Assembly: GCF_007679345.1 (NCBI RefSeq)
Contig: NZ_VEGH01000017.1
Coordinates: 31,955 to 95,954 of the forward strand
Length of the DNA: 64,000 nt
DNA from: Cellulosimicrobium cellulans
GTDB lineage: Bacteria; Actinomycetota; Actinomycetes; Actinomycetales; Cellulomonadaceae
Direction: 5' to 3'
The position numbers were made by a program, and so were the translations under genes. Within the stretch, counting starts at the first letter, position 1. Each line of letters opens with the position of its first letter. Of the stretch, positions 24,812-32,848 are shown piece by piece. The notes below the pieces were generated by a model. That model was not told the origin of the DNA. It saw only the letters and a program-made list of their open reading frames with translations, and made no database searches.

Positions 24812-25330
24812 ATGGTCGCGCTGTTTACGAGACGCCTGCACCTACGGCCACTCGTCATCTCGGACCTGCAGTCAGTGCAGGCATACGCCGAGGATCCCGA
24901 GGTGTGTCGGCATGTGGCCTGGGGGCCGTGGACGCCAGAGCAGACGAGGGGCTTCGTCGACCAGGTGGTCGCCGAGTGGGCGTCGGCCCATCAAGCGTCC
25001 TACACCTTCGCCGTGACTACCGGTGAGGTCATGGTGGGGTCCTGCGCCATCACCGTGACCAGCAGGGAACACCGGCGCGCAGAACTCGGGTACGTCCTCG
25101 CGCGATCGCACTGGGCCAGGGGGTACGCCAGCGAAGCGGCTGGCGCCGTGCTGCGGTTCGGCCTGGACAACCTAGGGCTGGGCCGCGTCGAGGCGACCTG
25201 CCGCCCCGCCAACGTCGCTTCCCAGAACGTGCTTCGCAAGATCGGCATGGCCCAGGAGGGACGCATGCGGTCCCACGTCGTCATTCGAGGGCAGAGCGAA
25301 GACAGCCTGCTGTTCGCTGCGATCAGGTAG
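24812..25330 (+). CDS. GNAT-family N-acetyltransferase (RimJ-like)
   Basis: 172-residue cytoplasmic acetyltransferase. It starts RLHLRPLVISDL, the usual RimJ/RimL opening, contains the acetyl-CoA-binding strand and loop AELGYVLARSHWARGYASEA (about 91-110), and ends NVASQNVLRKIGMAQEGRMR, the conserved C-terminal block. Substrates in this group include ribosomal protein termini and aminoglycosides or other small amines; none can be assigned. AGGAGTA lies just before the ATG. It is convergent with the anti-sigma/sigma pair. Confidence 0.85.
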   Translation: MVALFTRRLHLRPLVISDLQSVQAYAEDPEVCRHVAWGPWTPEQTRGFVDQVVAEWASAHQASYTFAVTTGEVMVGSCAITVTSREHRRAELGYVLARSHWARGYASEAAGAVLRFGLDNLGLGRVEATCRPANVASQNVLRKIGMAQEGRMRSHVVIRGQSEDSLLFAAIR

Positions 25331-25381
25331 ACATCGGACGTCCGGTGCAGTCCTGATCTTCGGGTCCGGCCTTGATCGGAG

Positions 25382-26215
25382 TCATCGTGGGTCGTCGACG
25401 GGAAGTCCGTCGCACCCCAGCCACTGCATCTCGCTGACCAGGACGTACTCGGCTCCCTGTTCAGAGACGGCGGCGAGCTCCTGACCTCGGGGGAGCCACG
25501 TCGAGGTGTCGACCAGATACCGCACCTCGGTGACCTGCCCTCCGAGGAGTGCTGCTCCGTCGTCGGCGAACTCGACACGAAGCAGGTCGCCTTGGTCATC
25601 CGGCTGCGAGTCGAGTGTGCTGAGCGCGCTGGGCCCGGCGTTGACGATGTGGTGCAGCTCGTGAACCGCAGCATCGTGCAGGGCTGTCAGCGGGTCCCTG
25701 ACCAACGGCACCCTCGGTCCGTCGGCCGTGGCGGCCACCCGATCAACCCGGGTCGCGGACTCCTCACCCAGGCTCGCTGTCGAACGCACCCCGCAGACCT
25801 CAGGGGCGGAGACCGCTCGCGCGATGTGCGCTGCGATCTCCGTTCCCGACATCGTGGTCGCTGGCCTCGGGTCGTCCGTTGGCGCCAGGCCGGGCCCGCC
25901 AGCGGCGCGACCGGTTGCAGGGGGCTCGGCACCCGAAGGACCCAGCGTGAGAACCAGGCCAGTCACCACCGACGCCGCCAAACCGCCCCAGACCGCCGCA
26001 AGGCGCCGGTCACGCCAGGCCCCGCGGGACGCTCGCTCGCCGATGTGCCTCACCCGCACCGTCTCGATGGACTCCGAGGGCGCTGACCCGGCTCCTTCGT
26101 GAGCGTCCTGAGTCTTCTCGGCGCGTGCCCTGGCCTGCAGGTGCACCCGCGACAGGTCGAGCTCATCGTCAAGACGCTCCAGCGTGCGCCGGGCTCGCGC
26201 GAGTTCATCAGCCAC
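25382..26215 (-). CDS. Probable anti-sigma factor, single-pass membrane protein
   Basis: 277-residue protein with a charged cytoplasmic N-terminal region (1-75, including ARARRTLERLDDELDL), one membrane segment (about 76-95) and an external domain with a few cysteines. The layout matches membrane-bound regulators encoded directly after ECF sigma factors. No zinc-binding HxxxCxxC anti-sigma motif is seen, so the assignment rests on position: the GTG start is one base after the sigma-factor stop. The external part resembles actinobacterial CU044_5270-type proteins. Release by envelope stress is a reasonable but untested model. Confidence 0.65.
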   Translation of the reverse strand: MADELARARRTLERLDDELDLSRVHLQARARAEKTQDAHEGAGSAPSESIETVRVRHIGERASRGAWRDRRLAAVWGGLAASVVTGLVLTLGPSGAEPPATGRAAGGPGLAPTDDPRPATTMSGTEIAAHIARAVSAPEVCGVRSTASLGEESATRVDRVAATADGPRVPLVRDPLTALHDAAVHELHHIVNAGPSALSTLDSQPDDQGDLLRVEFADDGAALLGGQVTEVRYLVDTSTWLPRGQELAAVSEQGAEYVLVSEMQWLGCDGLPVDDPR

Positions 26216-26216
26216 C

Positions 26217-26750
26217 TCAGGCTCCTTCCTCAGTTCGCTCGGGATAGACGGCGCGTAGACGACGGCGCGCCCTGTGGACCTTGGTGGCCGCGCTGGCCGG
26301 CGAGCAATTGAGCACCTGCGCCAGCTCTGCAGTCGTCAGCTCAGCCGCCGCGAGCAGGCGGATGACGTCCCGATCGGCCGGACGTAGCAGGGCCAGGGCT
26401 CGACGCAGCTCATCCAGCTCGTGCAGCACACCGTCGTCTGGATCCGCAGGCGTCGCCGGGTGAGACCGCAGGCGCGCGGATAGCGCGGCGCGGCGGTTGT
26501 GGGCGCGTACCTGATTGGCCAGGACTCGACGGGCCACGCCCAGCAGCCAGGCCCGCGGGTTCACCAGGTTGCGCTCGCCCTTGCGCCACGCGATCGCGAA
26601 GACCTCGGCGACCACGTCCTCCGCCTCCGCAGCCGGGAGGCGCGTGCGTGCGTAGCGGTACACCGCTGGTGCGTGCGCGATGTAGAGCGTCTCGGTCTCG
26701 CGAGCCGTCAGCGGTCGCTCGACGTTCTGCGATCCGGCGGGCACCGGCAA
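26217..26750 (-). CDS. ECF-family RNA polymerase sigma factor
   Basis: 177-residue sigma-70 family protein with region 2 (about 20-85; RYARTRLPAAEAEDVVAEVFAIAWRK) and region 4 (about 118-168; LRPADRDVIRLLAAAELTTAELAQVL, then SASAATKVHRARRRLR in the recognition helix). No region 1 or 3, as expected for ECF factors. It is divergent from the second vanY-like gene, with 119 nt between starts, and is coupled to a probable anti-sigma factor. Control of the vanY-like lipoprotein is plausible, but no clear ECF promoter pair was recognised in the shared intergenic region. Confidence 0.88.
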   Translation of the reverse strand: MPVPAGSQNVERPLTARETETLYIAHAPAVYRYARTRLPAAEAEDVVAEVFAIAWRKGERNLVNPRAWLLGVARRVLANQVRAHNRRAALSARLRSHPATPADPDDGVLHELDELRRALALLRPADRDVIRLLAAAELTTAELAQVLNCSPASAATKVHRARRRLRAVYPERTEEGA

Positions 26751-26869
26751 GGCTTACCTCCAGAGACGAACGGGATGCGTCTGCTGGAATGTGTGTCCGC
26801 CAAGCGGGCCGCCATGACAGACACGCCCCAGTGACATGGGTGAGCCCCGGCCGGACACCGATCAACGGT

Positions 26870-27667
26870 GTGAGCATCCTTTCCGCCCGCGTCAGCGGGT
26901 CCACCGTGACCTTCGTCCTCACCCTGTTGCTCGGCGCGACCCTCGCTGGATGCAGCACGCCGGCTGCGCCGACACCACCAGCGGACGCGCAGACCACGAC
27001 GCCCGCACACGATCCAGTGGAGTCGACGAGGTCCAGTCCTGTGCAGACTCGTGGCGCGCCTCAGGAGGGTCCAGGCCTCGACCTGTCCGCCCACTCGCAC
27101 AGCGAAGCGTCGAGCCCGTGGGTCGTCGTGAACAAGCAGCGCCCTCTCGCGCCGGAGACCTACGAGCCAGAGCTCACCACCGTGCGTGGCTACCTCGTCC
27201 ACCCGGCCGTCGCCGACGACTTGGTCGAGCTGCTGGAAGCGGCCCAGGGCGAGGGAGTCCAGCTCACCGTGCGCAGCGCCTATCGCTCGCACGCCTACCA
27301 GGCCAAGGTCCACGCCGGGTGGGTCGCCAGCCTCGGCCAGGACGATGCCGACCGGGTCTCGGCACGCGCGGGGCACAGCGAGCATCAGACCGGCCTGGCC
27401 GTTGACCTGGGTAGCTCGACTCGCCCCGAGTGCGACTTCTCGGCCTGCTTCGACCACACCGTCGAAGGGCAGTGGATCGCCGCGCACGGCAGTGAGTTCG
27501 GGTTCCTCGTGCGGTACACCAGCGCGAACGCCCACCTCACGGGCTTCGCCCCCGAAGGATGGCACCTGCGCTATGTCGGTCAGGACCTCGCCGAGTACAT
27601 GAACCGTCAGGACATCAGCACCCTGGAGGAGGTCTTCGACGTGCCGGGCGGGGATCGGTACTCATGA
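26870..27667 (+). CDS. vanY: VanY D-Ala-D-Ala carboxypeptidase lipoprotein
   Basis: 265-residue M15B metallo-carboxypeptidase exported as a lipoprotein. The signal segment (about 8-27) ends in lipobox LAGC (Cys28), followed by a Thr/Pro-rich linker (to about 65). The catalytic domain shows RSAYRSHAYQ, the zinc motif GHSEHQTGLAVDLG (His and Asp ligands) and the final zinc His in GWHLRYVG. It removes the terminal D-Ala from stem peptides, lowering glycopeptide targets. GTG 26870 gives a proper signal peptide; further in-frame GTGs lie upstream. The stop overlaps a 38-codon reading frame (ATGA). It is divergent from the ECF sigma gene. Confidence 0.9.
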   Translation: MSILSARVSGSTVTFVLTLLLGATLAGCSTPAAPTPPADAQTTTPAHDPVESTRSSPVQTRGAPQEGPGLDLSAHSHSEASSPWVVVNKQRPLAPETYEPELTTVRGYLVHPAVADDLVELLEAAQGEGVQLTVRSAYRSHAYQAKVHAGWVASLGQDDADRVSARAGHSEHQTGLAVDLGSSTRPECDFSACFDHTVEGQWIAAHGSEFGFLVRYTSANAHLTGFAPEGWHLRYVGQDLAEYMNRQDISTLEEVFDVPGGDRYS

Positions 27668-27780
27668 ACCGCGCCGCGAAACCTGCCGCACCGCTTTCGC
27701 CGACACGCAAAGCAATGCGCAAAGCGGTCGAGCGCAGCATTACCCACGTCGCGCCCGGATATCGCACAATGCTGCGTTGA
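27664..27780 (+). CDS. Possible 38-residue basic peptide coupled to vanY
   Basis: A short frame starting with ATG inside the vanY stop (ATGA overlap) and encoding a basic peptide with SPTRKAMRKAVERSITH in its centre. There is no membrane segment or signal peptide. The coupling geometry is that of a real operon gene and codon-position GC is plausible, but the product matches nothing I recognise and may be non-functional. Base composition here is less GC-rich than in the flanking genes. Confidence 0.35.
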   Translation: MNRAAKPAAPLSPTRKAMRKAVERSITHVAPGYRTMLR

Positions 27781-28192
27781 TGCCGCCTACGGCCTGCGGT
27801 CAATGTAGAAAGCCGGCCGCACGGGGGCGGATCGAACGCGGGTGACGGGTGGGACCTGTGAGGGATTGCAGGGGGGGTGGTGTGCGCGGCGTGCATCCCC
27901 GCCCGAAGAGCGGACTCGAGGCTCGCAGTTCGAGCGCACTGACCTGGAGAAATGTGATTTCATCCGGTTCGGATCTCCGGCCGCATTCCGTCGAGGGGGG
28001 ACCAAGGTCCCCGATTGTTCTCGGGTGCCGCCTTTACGATTGTTCGCGCGCCCGGCGAGCCTTCGTGGGTTCGACTCGGGAAATCGACTGACGCCGTGCC
28101 GCTCGTACCAGGAGCGTGCGATGGAGCCGTCGACGCATCCCCGCAGGCGGTTTTCTTCGCGCCGCTCCGTCCCGTTCCTGGAAGGTCAAGAC
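27781..28192. other. Long leader/intergenic region before RCC1-repeat gene
   Basis: 412 nt with relatively low GC. It contains a hairpin at 27997-28012 (GGGGACC-AA-GGTCCCC) and an alternative in-frame ATG for the next gene at 28121 with AGGAG upstream. I see no other gene. The length suggests an untranslated leader, but no known riboswitch consensus could be recognised. Confidence 0.45.
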
Positions 28193-30193
28193 GTGCACCG
28201 CACTCATGTCCGAACGACCGCAGCCGCGACCGTCTCACTCGTCCTGGCGCTCGCTCCATCGGCAGCATGGGCCCGACCGGCACCTGATGCGGGCCCGACG
28301 GTCGGCGGCACCATAGTGCGGATCGAGGTGGCCGAGCCGGGCTGGACTCATGTCGCCGCCGGCGGTGAGCTGTCCGCCGGCATCGACGAGCAGGGTCGAG
28401 TGTCCACCTGGGGCTGGAGCGACGTCGGAGGCCACGGAGACGGCGACGGGTCCGACCGCGACGTCCTGGAGCCCGTCGCGGTAGAGGCCGCGGGCGTGTT
28501 GGCGGGCAAGGCGATCACCCAGGTCGACGTCGGCGATCACCGCATGCTCGCTCTCGACGAGGAGGGCCGGGTCTACGCCTGGGGCTATGGCTACGGCGGC
28601 GGGCTCGGCAACGGCTCGGTCGTCGACTCCGCGGTGCCGGTCGCGGTCGACACCACCGGTGTCCTGGCGGGCAAGACCGTCACGCAGGTCGCCGCCGGGT
28701 GGCACTCTCTCGCCCTTGACGACCGCGGCCGGGTCTACGCCTGGGGTGACGGGGGAGCCAGCGCTGGCGGGGGCGGCTCTCTTGGAAACGGGTCGACTTC
28801 CAGTTCGTCCGTGCCGGTCGCGGTCGACACCACCGGTGTTCTGGCGGGCAAGACCATCACGCAGGTCGCCGCCGGGGGCTTGCACTCGCTGGCCCTGGAC
28901 GAGGACGGCGCGGTCTACGCCTGGGGAGGGTTCCGAGCCGGGGGCGCGCTCGGCGACGGCGCAGGGACGAACTCGGCGGTGCCGGTCGCGGTCGACACCA
29001 CCGGCGTCCTGGCAGGCAAGACGGTCACCCAGGTCGCCGCCGGCTATCACTACTCGCTGGCGCTCGACGAGGACGGCCAGATCTACGCGTGGGGTGACGG
29101 CGCTTACGGATGGGTCGCTGACTCGCCGGTGCCGGTCGCGATCGATCTCAGCGGTGTCCCGTCAGGCAAGACCATCACGAGCATCGCCGCCGGCGGGCAC
29201 CACGCGCTGGCTCTGGACCAGGACGGCTCGGTCTACGCCTGGGGCTGGGGCAGAAACGCCGGAGCGTTGGGCAACGGCACCGTCGCGGACTCCTTGAGTC
29301 CACTCGCCGTCGACGCCACGGGCGTCCTGGAGGGCGTGACGATCACGCAGATCACAGCCGGCGAAGGCCACTCAGTGGCGCGCGACGAGGACGGCAAGCT
29401 CTACGCCTGGGGCCGCGGCCAGGAGGGCGCGCTGGGCAACGGGACGACCACCGACTCCGCCGTGCCCGTTGACGGCCCGCGGGTGGACGTCACCGAGTCG
29501 GTGTTCTTCGGGCCGGTCGAGGCGACCTCGGTGTCCCGCACAAGCCCGGCGATCCTGGAAGCAGTGACACCAGCGCACCCCTCCGGCGTGGTCGATGTCC
29601 GCGTCCTGGCCGACGGCGCCGAGCGCCACGTTCTGCCATCTGGCTTCACCTTCGGGGCCGCTCCGGGCGTCACCCATCAGCCGGCCGGCGGGAGCCACGC
29701 GCCGGGTGCAGCGGTGGTGCTGACCGCCGCAGCCAACGGCGACGAAGCCCCATCAGTCGTCTGGCAGTCCCAGCGCGGAGGACAGAGCTGGGAGACGCTG
29801 AACGCAGGGGTGTCGAGCGTGCACGCCGCCGGCGCGACCACCACACGGCTCGCGGTGAACGCGCCCGATGCCGGCCAGCGCGTGCTCTACCGGGCGGTGT
29901 TCAGCAACGGCCTGGGGGACGCCACGACCCACGAGGCGACCATCACCGGCGCAGTCACCAGCAACCCGGGAGCCCCCCAAGGCGGCGGAACCACCGGGAT
30001 GCCCGTCGACGCTGGTGACCCCGGCCTCGACGCCGCCGCCGCGAGCGATGGTCAGACGAGGCTCGCCACGACCGGGGCCCAGCCTCTCGCGCTGATCATC
30101 GCGGCGTTGGCTTTGATTCTGGCCGGCGCAGTCGTAGTCGTGCGCAAGCGCCTCTCGGCCGGCCGGGCCCGAGACCAAGGTGGGCGCCTGTGA
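28193..30193 (+). CDS. RCC1-repeat cell-surface protein with LATTG sortase motif
   Basis: 666-residue exported protein. A signal peptide (about 1-25, ending SAAWA) is followed by at least seven RCC1-type propeller repeats (about 50-430), recognisable by HSLALDDRGRVYAWGDG-like strands, each with VTQVAAG. A C-terminal Ig-like region (about 450-600) precedes LATTG, a hydrophobic segment and a KR-rich end, which is a cell-wall sorting signal of the LAxTG type used by class E sortases. GTG 28193 is preferred because GAAGG lies 8 nt before it and it gives a clean signal peptide; ATG 28121 is the alternative. The RCC1 propeller probably mediates binding at the surface. No sortase gene is in the window. 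Confidence 0.83.
   Translation: MHRTHVRTTAAATVSLVLALAPSAAWARPAPDAGPTVGGTIVRIEVAEPGWTHVAAGGELSAGIDEQGRVSTWGWSDVGGHGDGDGSDRDVLEPVAVEAAGVLAGKAITQVDVGDHRMLALDEEGRVYAWGYGYGGGLGNGSVVDSAVPVAVDTTGVLAGKTVTQVAAGWHSLALDDRGRVYAWGDGGASAGGGGSLGNGSTSSSSVPVAVDTTGVLAGKTITQVAAGGLHSLALDEDGAVYAWGGFRAGGALGDGAGTNSAVPVAVDTTGVLAGKTVTQVAAGYHYSLALDEDGQIYAWGDGAYGWVADSPVPVAIDLSGVPSGKTITSIAAGGHHALALDQDGSVYAWGWGRNAGALGNGTVADSLSPLAVDATGVLEGVTITQITAGEGHSVARDEDGKLYAWGRGQEGALGNGTTTDSAVPVDGPRVDVTESVFFGPVEATSVSRTSPAILEAVTPAHPSGVVDVRVLADGAERHVLPSGFTFGAAPGVTHQPAGGSHAPGAAVVLTAAANGDEAPSVVWQSQRGGQSWETLNAGVSSVHAAGATTTRLAVNAPDAGQRVLYRAVFSNGLGDATTHEATITGAVTSNPGAPQGGGTTGMPVDAGDPGLDAAAASDGQTRLATTGAQPLALIIAALALILAGAVVVVRKRLSAGRARDQGGRL
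28634..29043 (+). repeat. Three near-identical 65-nt repeats in RCC1 gene
   Basis: Blocks at 28634-28698, 28811-28875 and 28979-29043 encode the same VPVAVDTTGVLAGKT segment and are nearly identical in DNA, not only in protein. A diverged fourth block begins near 29129. Such DNA identity suggests recent internal duplication or gene conversion and allows copy-number change. Confidence 0.8.
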
Positions 30194-31110
30194 GGGGCTC
30201 CCGGCCCGCGCGCAAGGTCTCTCCGAGTCCCCTGCGCAGCACCGTGCAGGTCGCCGAGCGTGAGATCCGCGACCGGCTCGCTCACCGCCGCCTGCTGTAC
30301 GCGACGGCTGCCCTGCTCGTCCTGGTCTACACCCTGATCGTCGTCGGCGCTGCGATCGGCGATCGAGGCGCCAGCCGAGACCCCGTGGCCGAGGCACTGC
30401 AGGACGCGTTCGTCGGCGAGGCCGCCGTCAGCGCCCCGCTCGTCGTCAGCGACACGTCGAGCAATCGCTTGCTCATCGCGTACTGCTTCGGCGGCCTGTT
30501 CTACCTCTCAATGGCGATCTTCATGCGCTTTGTCTTCCACAGCACGCTGCGCGACCACGGCTACCCGGAGGGCGAGTCCCACAGCGGCCAGACTACGACC
30601 GGATCGCAGTTCGCGGGGCGGATCCTTGGTCATGCTGTGCTCGCCGTCGCCCAGATGCTGGCCGTCGGCGCGACCGCGGCGATCGCTCTGGCCGCGACCC
30701 AGCAGGCCGATGTCATCCCCCTGATCGCAAAGCCAGCGGCTTTGTTCCTGCTGCTCTTCGTGATCACATTCGCGACGATCGCGGCTCGGGGGTCCGCCAC
30801 TGCTGCGCGCATCGCGACGGGCGACGGCGACGGTCCTCGGCGCAGCCTCATCGGCGTCTTCGTCCCCATCGCGACCCTCGCGACCCTCGTGCTGCACGGA
30901 AGCGACATGTCCATGACGGTCGGCTCGTACCTGCCGTTCGCCGCTGTGGTCGCGATGCCCCTTCGCGTCTTCGTCGGCACCGCCGCGTGGTGGGAGCCGC
31001 TCACCTGCGTCGTCGTAGTGACGGCGACAGCCGTCCTCGTTATCTGGAGGAGTGCGCGCAGCTACGCCGGCTGCACGGGGCTGCCTGACGCCGCATCGAC
31101 CTCGGGTTAG
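30190..31110 (+). CDS. Six-helix membrane protein, ABC-2-permease-like
   Basis: 306-residue membrane protein starting at GTG 30190, overlapping the RCC1 gene stop (GTGA). It has a basic cytoplasmic N-terminus with REIRDRLAHRRLLYAT, a first helix (about 38-58), an external loop, and about five further helices spread over 100-295. The opening segment and the helix layout resemble ABC-2 type permeases, but no ATPase gene is adjacent, so transport is unproven. It could help export or assemble the surface protein it is coupled to. Confidence 0.6.
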   Translation: MRGSRPARKVSPSPLRSTVQVAEREIRDRLAHRRLLYATAALLVLVYTLIVVGAAIGDRGASRDPVAEALQDAFVGEAAVSAPLVVSDTSSNRLLIAYCFGGLFYLSMAIFMRFVFHSTLRDHGYPEGESHSGQTTTGSQFAGRILGHAVLAVAQMLAVGATAAIALAATQQADVIPLIAKPAALFLLLFVITFATIAARGSATAARIATGDGDGPRRSLIGVFVPIATLATLVLHGSDMSMTVGSYLPFAAVVAMPLRVFVGTAAWWEPLTCVVVVTATAVLVIWRSARSYAGCTGLPDAASTSG

Positions 31111-31128
31111 CCCATGGATGACCGCTCG

Positions 31129-31270
31129 ATGGCTAGGGTGCCGAGCGTGTCCTCGTGGCTCCCGCGCCGAGTTCGAGTAGTGGGCAACGAACGCTGCCGC
31201 GGGCAAGACGACCTTCGCCAGGACGCTGGCCACGAAGATCGCGGTCCCGCACCGCGGACTCGTTGCGGAT
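31129..31270 (+). pseudogene. Remnant of a P-loop (adenylate-kinase-like/AAA) protein
   Basis: A frame starting MARVPSVSSWLPRRVRVVGN continues, after a shift of frame, as NAAAGKTTFARTLATKIAVPH. Together these give the opening strand and Walker A loop of a small P-loop NTPase (RVRVVGNxAAGKTTFA). The rest of the protein is missing before the methyltransferase gene. Two imperfect 24-nt copies of a CGGATGCTCGC unit follow at about 31265-31313. The reading is by eye and the boundaries are approximate. Confidence 0.4.
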
Positions 31271-31396
31271 GCTCGCCAAGACTCGAGTGCGGATGCTCGC
31301 GAAGACTGTGGTGCGAAGGTGGTGCTGGTCGCCGCGGGATCGGCAACCGCCATGAGTCTCTGGACACCGGTTCCGGGATGCCGAGATCATCGTGTG

Positions 31397-32227
31397 ATGG
31401 ACGCGCTGCTCAAGGTCCCTTCCGGTGTGCAGGCCTACTACGCCCTGGGCCACGAGCAGCGCAGGCTCGACCGCGGGCAGGGGCGGCTGGAGGAGCTGCG
31501 GACGCACGAGCTGCTGCGCCGCTGGATTCCCAAGCCGCCGGCGGTCGTCCTGGACGTCGGCGGCGCTGCCGGACGTTACGCCCTCGCACTGTCAGGCCAC
31601 GGGTACGAGGTGCACCTCGTCGACCTGTCCCCGGTGCACGTTCGGCAGGCGGAGGTGGCGAGCGCGGCCGTGGCGCACCCGCTCGCCTCGGTCAGCCAAG
31701 GCGACGCTCGGCGGCTCGCGTTCGATGACGCTTGTGCCGACGTGGTGCTCCTGCTCGGCCCGCTCTACCACCTGCCCGACCCGGCTGACCGGGGGCTCGT
31801 CCTGGAGGAAGCGGCGCGCGTGTTGCGCCCCGGCGGGGTGGTCGTGGCTGCGGCGATCTCGCGGTGGGCCTCGGCGCTGGACGGCGTCGCGGCGGGTTTC
31901 CTGCGTGAGCCGGAGTGGGCGGAGGTCGTCGCGCGGGATGTGGCGACCGGGGTGCACGAGAATCCGACCGGCCGGCCCGACTGGTTCACGACCGCCTACT
32001 TCCACCGGCCGGACGAGCTCCGCGAGGAGCTCGCCGCCGCAGGGCTGGCGGTGGACGGTCCGGTCGCGGTCGAGGGCGTCGCGCACATGGCGCCCGACAT
32101 CGACGCCCTACTGGACGACGCCGCGACGCGCGACCGCCTGCTGGCCGTCATCCGCTCGACCGAGCGGGAGCCTGCGCTCCTGGGCGCAACGGGCCACCTG
32201 CTCGCCGCCGGACAGCGCCCGTCCTGA
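31397..32227 (+). CDS. Class I SAM-dependent methyltransferase
   Basis: 276-residue cytoplasmic methyltransferase (Methyltransf_11/25 type). SAM-binding motif I is VVLDVGGAAGRYALALSGHG (about 46-65), the acidic motif is VHLVDLSPVHV, motif II is DVVLLLGPLYHLPDP, and LRPGGVVVAAAISRW is the post-core strand. The C-terminal part (HMAPDIDALLDD) resembles enzymes with small-molecule or antibiotic substrates, but none can be named. ATG 31397 starts the protein at the expected distance from motif I, although no strong ribosome site precedes it. Not related closely to the methyltransferase at 5303. Confidence 0.82.
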   Translation: MDALLKVPSGVQAYYALGHEQRRLDRGQGRLEELRTHELLRRWIPKPPAVVLDVGGAAGRYALALSGHGYEVHLVDLSPVHVRQAEVASAAVAHPLASVSQGDARRLAFDDACADVVLLLGPLYHLPDPADRGLVLEEAARVLRPGGVVVAAAISRWASALDGVAAGFLREPEWAEVVARDVATGVHENPTGRPDWFTTAYFHRPDELREELAAAGLAVDGPVAVEGVAHMAPDIDALLDDAATRDRLLAVIRSTEREPALLGATGHLLAAGQRPS

Positions 32228-32340
32228 GCATGACGTCGTCCTGCGCAGCAGGCACCGGCCGTGGCGATCGCCGGTGAGCAGCCGCGGAACGTGCGCGCTC
32301 GACGAGACGTCGACCCGGCCGAGCTCACCGGCGTAGGACG

Positions 32341-32574
32341 TCACGACCAGCCACCCGGCGCCCTGAGGGCACCGGCGGGTGCCGGCCGCGCCTGCGGCGC
32401 GCTGTGCCTCCTGCCCCGGGCCCAGCCTCGGAGCGGGCAGCCATCGCGGCCCGCCTCGGCTGTTATCGCCGTCGCTCCCCACCCGATGCCGGCTGGCACC
32501 TCGCGGGCGTCCAGCAGAGCGACTGCCGCTGCGATCCGCTCCATCCCGCCGGGGACCTGCTGCGGCAGGCTCAT
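32341..32574 (-). CDS. Small protein coupled to SOS-box gene
   Basis: 77-residue frame whose ATG overlaps the stop of the SOS-box gene (ATGA). The first half reads MSLPQQVPGGMERIAAAVALL and continues DAREVPAGIGWGATAIT, a helical start followed by a plausible HTH-like turn; the second half (from about 45) is Arg/Gly/Pro-rich and looks degraded or disordered. It is not recognised as a known family. Coupling suggests that it belongs to the same damage-inducible transcript. Confidence 0.45.
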   Translation of the reverse strand: MSLPQQVPGGMERIAAAVALLDAREVPAGIGWGATAITAEAGRDGCPLRGWARGRRHSAPQARPAPAGALRAPGGWS

Positions 32575-32840
32575 CGGCGGGTCACCGCCGACGCCCAGAC
32601 CCACACGAAGCCCTGTCGTCCGTGCTCGTCGAGGTACCGCACGTGCACGACGCGAGGTGTCCACGCCACAGCCTCGCCGTCGACCTCGAGGTCCCTGCCG
32701 CGGGCGTCGAGGATCCAGGCTCGCACCGGCACGGCGGACGCCGGGCGCGTGATGCGCTGCCCGGCAATCGCACCTGCCGGCGCCTGCCGCGCCATGTCAC
32801 GCATCGGTACCCTGTCCACCACCAGCCCAGTATCGAACAT
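32571..32840 (-). CDS. Small conserved-looking protein under SOS-box control
   Basis: 89-residue cytoplasmic protein, mostly beta in character, with VRAWILDARGRDLEVDGEAV and RVVHVRYLDEHGRQGFVWVW in its C-terminal half; basic N-terminus (MRDMARQAPAGA). No catalytic motif is recognised. Its start codon lies within a perfect actinobacterial/Firmicute-type LexA box, so transcription should be repressed by LexA and induced by DNA damage. It is first in a two-gene unit on the same strand as the OLD-type nuclease upstream. A role in damage response or mobile-element control is inferred only from the box. Confidence 0.7.
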   Translation of the reverse strand: MFDTGLVVDRVPMRDMARQAPAGAIAGQRITRPASAVPVRAWILDARGRDLEVDGEAVAWTPRVVHVRYLDEHGRQGFVWVWASAVTRR

Positions 32841-32848
32841 ATGTTCGA
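32833..32848 (-). promoter_or_regulatory. SOS/LexA box overlapping the start codon
   Basis: Perfect palindrome TCGAAC-ATAT-GTTCGA, matching the consensus CGAAC-N4-GTTCG of LexA boxes in actinobacteria and Bacillus. The minus-strand ATG at 32840-32838 lies inside the box, so LexA binding would block transcription at or beside the translation start. Confidence 0.85.

Noticed and set aside
25382..26215. HELHH sequence in the anti-sigma-like protein, resembling a HExxH metalloprotease motif
   Set aside because: No other protease features; the motif lies in a probable external regulatory domain and looks coincidental.
27997..28012. GGGGACC-AA-GGTCCCC hairpin as terminator or c-di-AMP riboswitch part
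   Set aside because: No T-tract and no match to the riboswitch consensus that I could identify; kept only as a leader feature.
28634..29043. Regular repeats considered as a CRISPR or tandem array
   Set aside because: They are in-frame parts of RCC1 propeller repeats inside a coding gene; spacers also encode the propeller.
31265..31313. Two imperfect 24-nt direct repeats before the methyltransferase
   Set aside because: Only two imperfect copies within a decayed gene; no regulatory or mobile signature.
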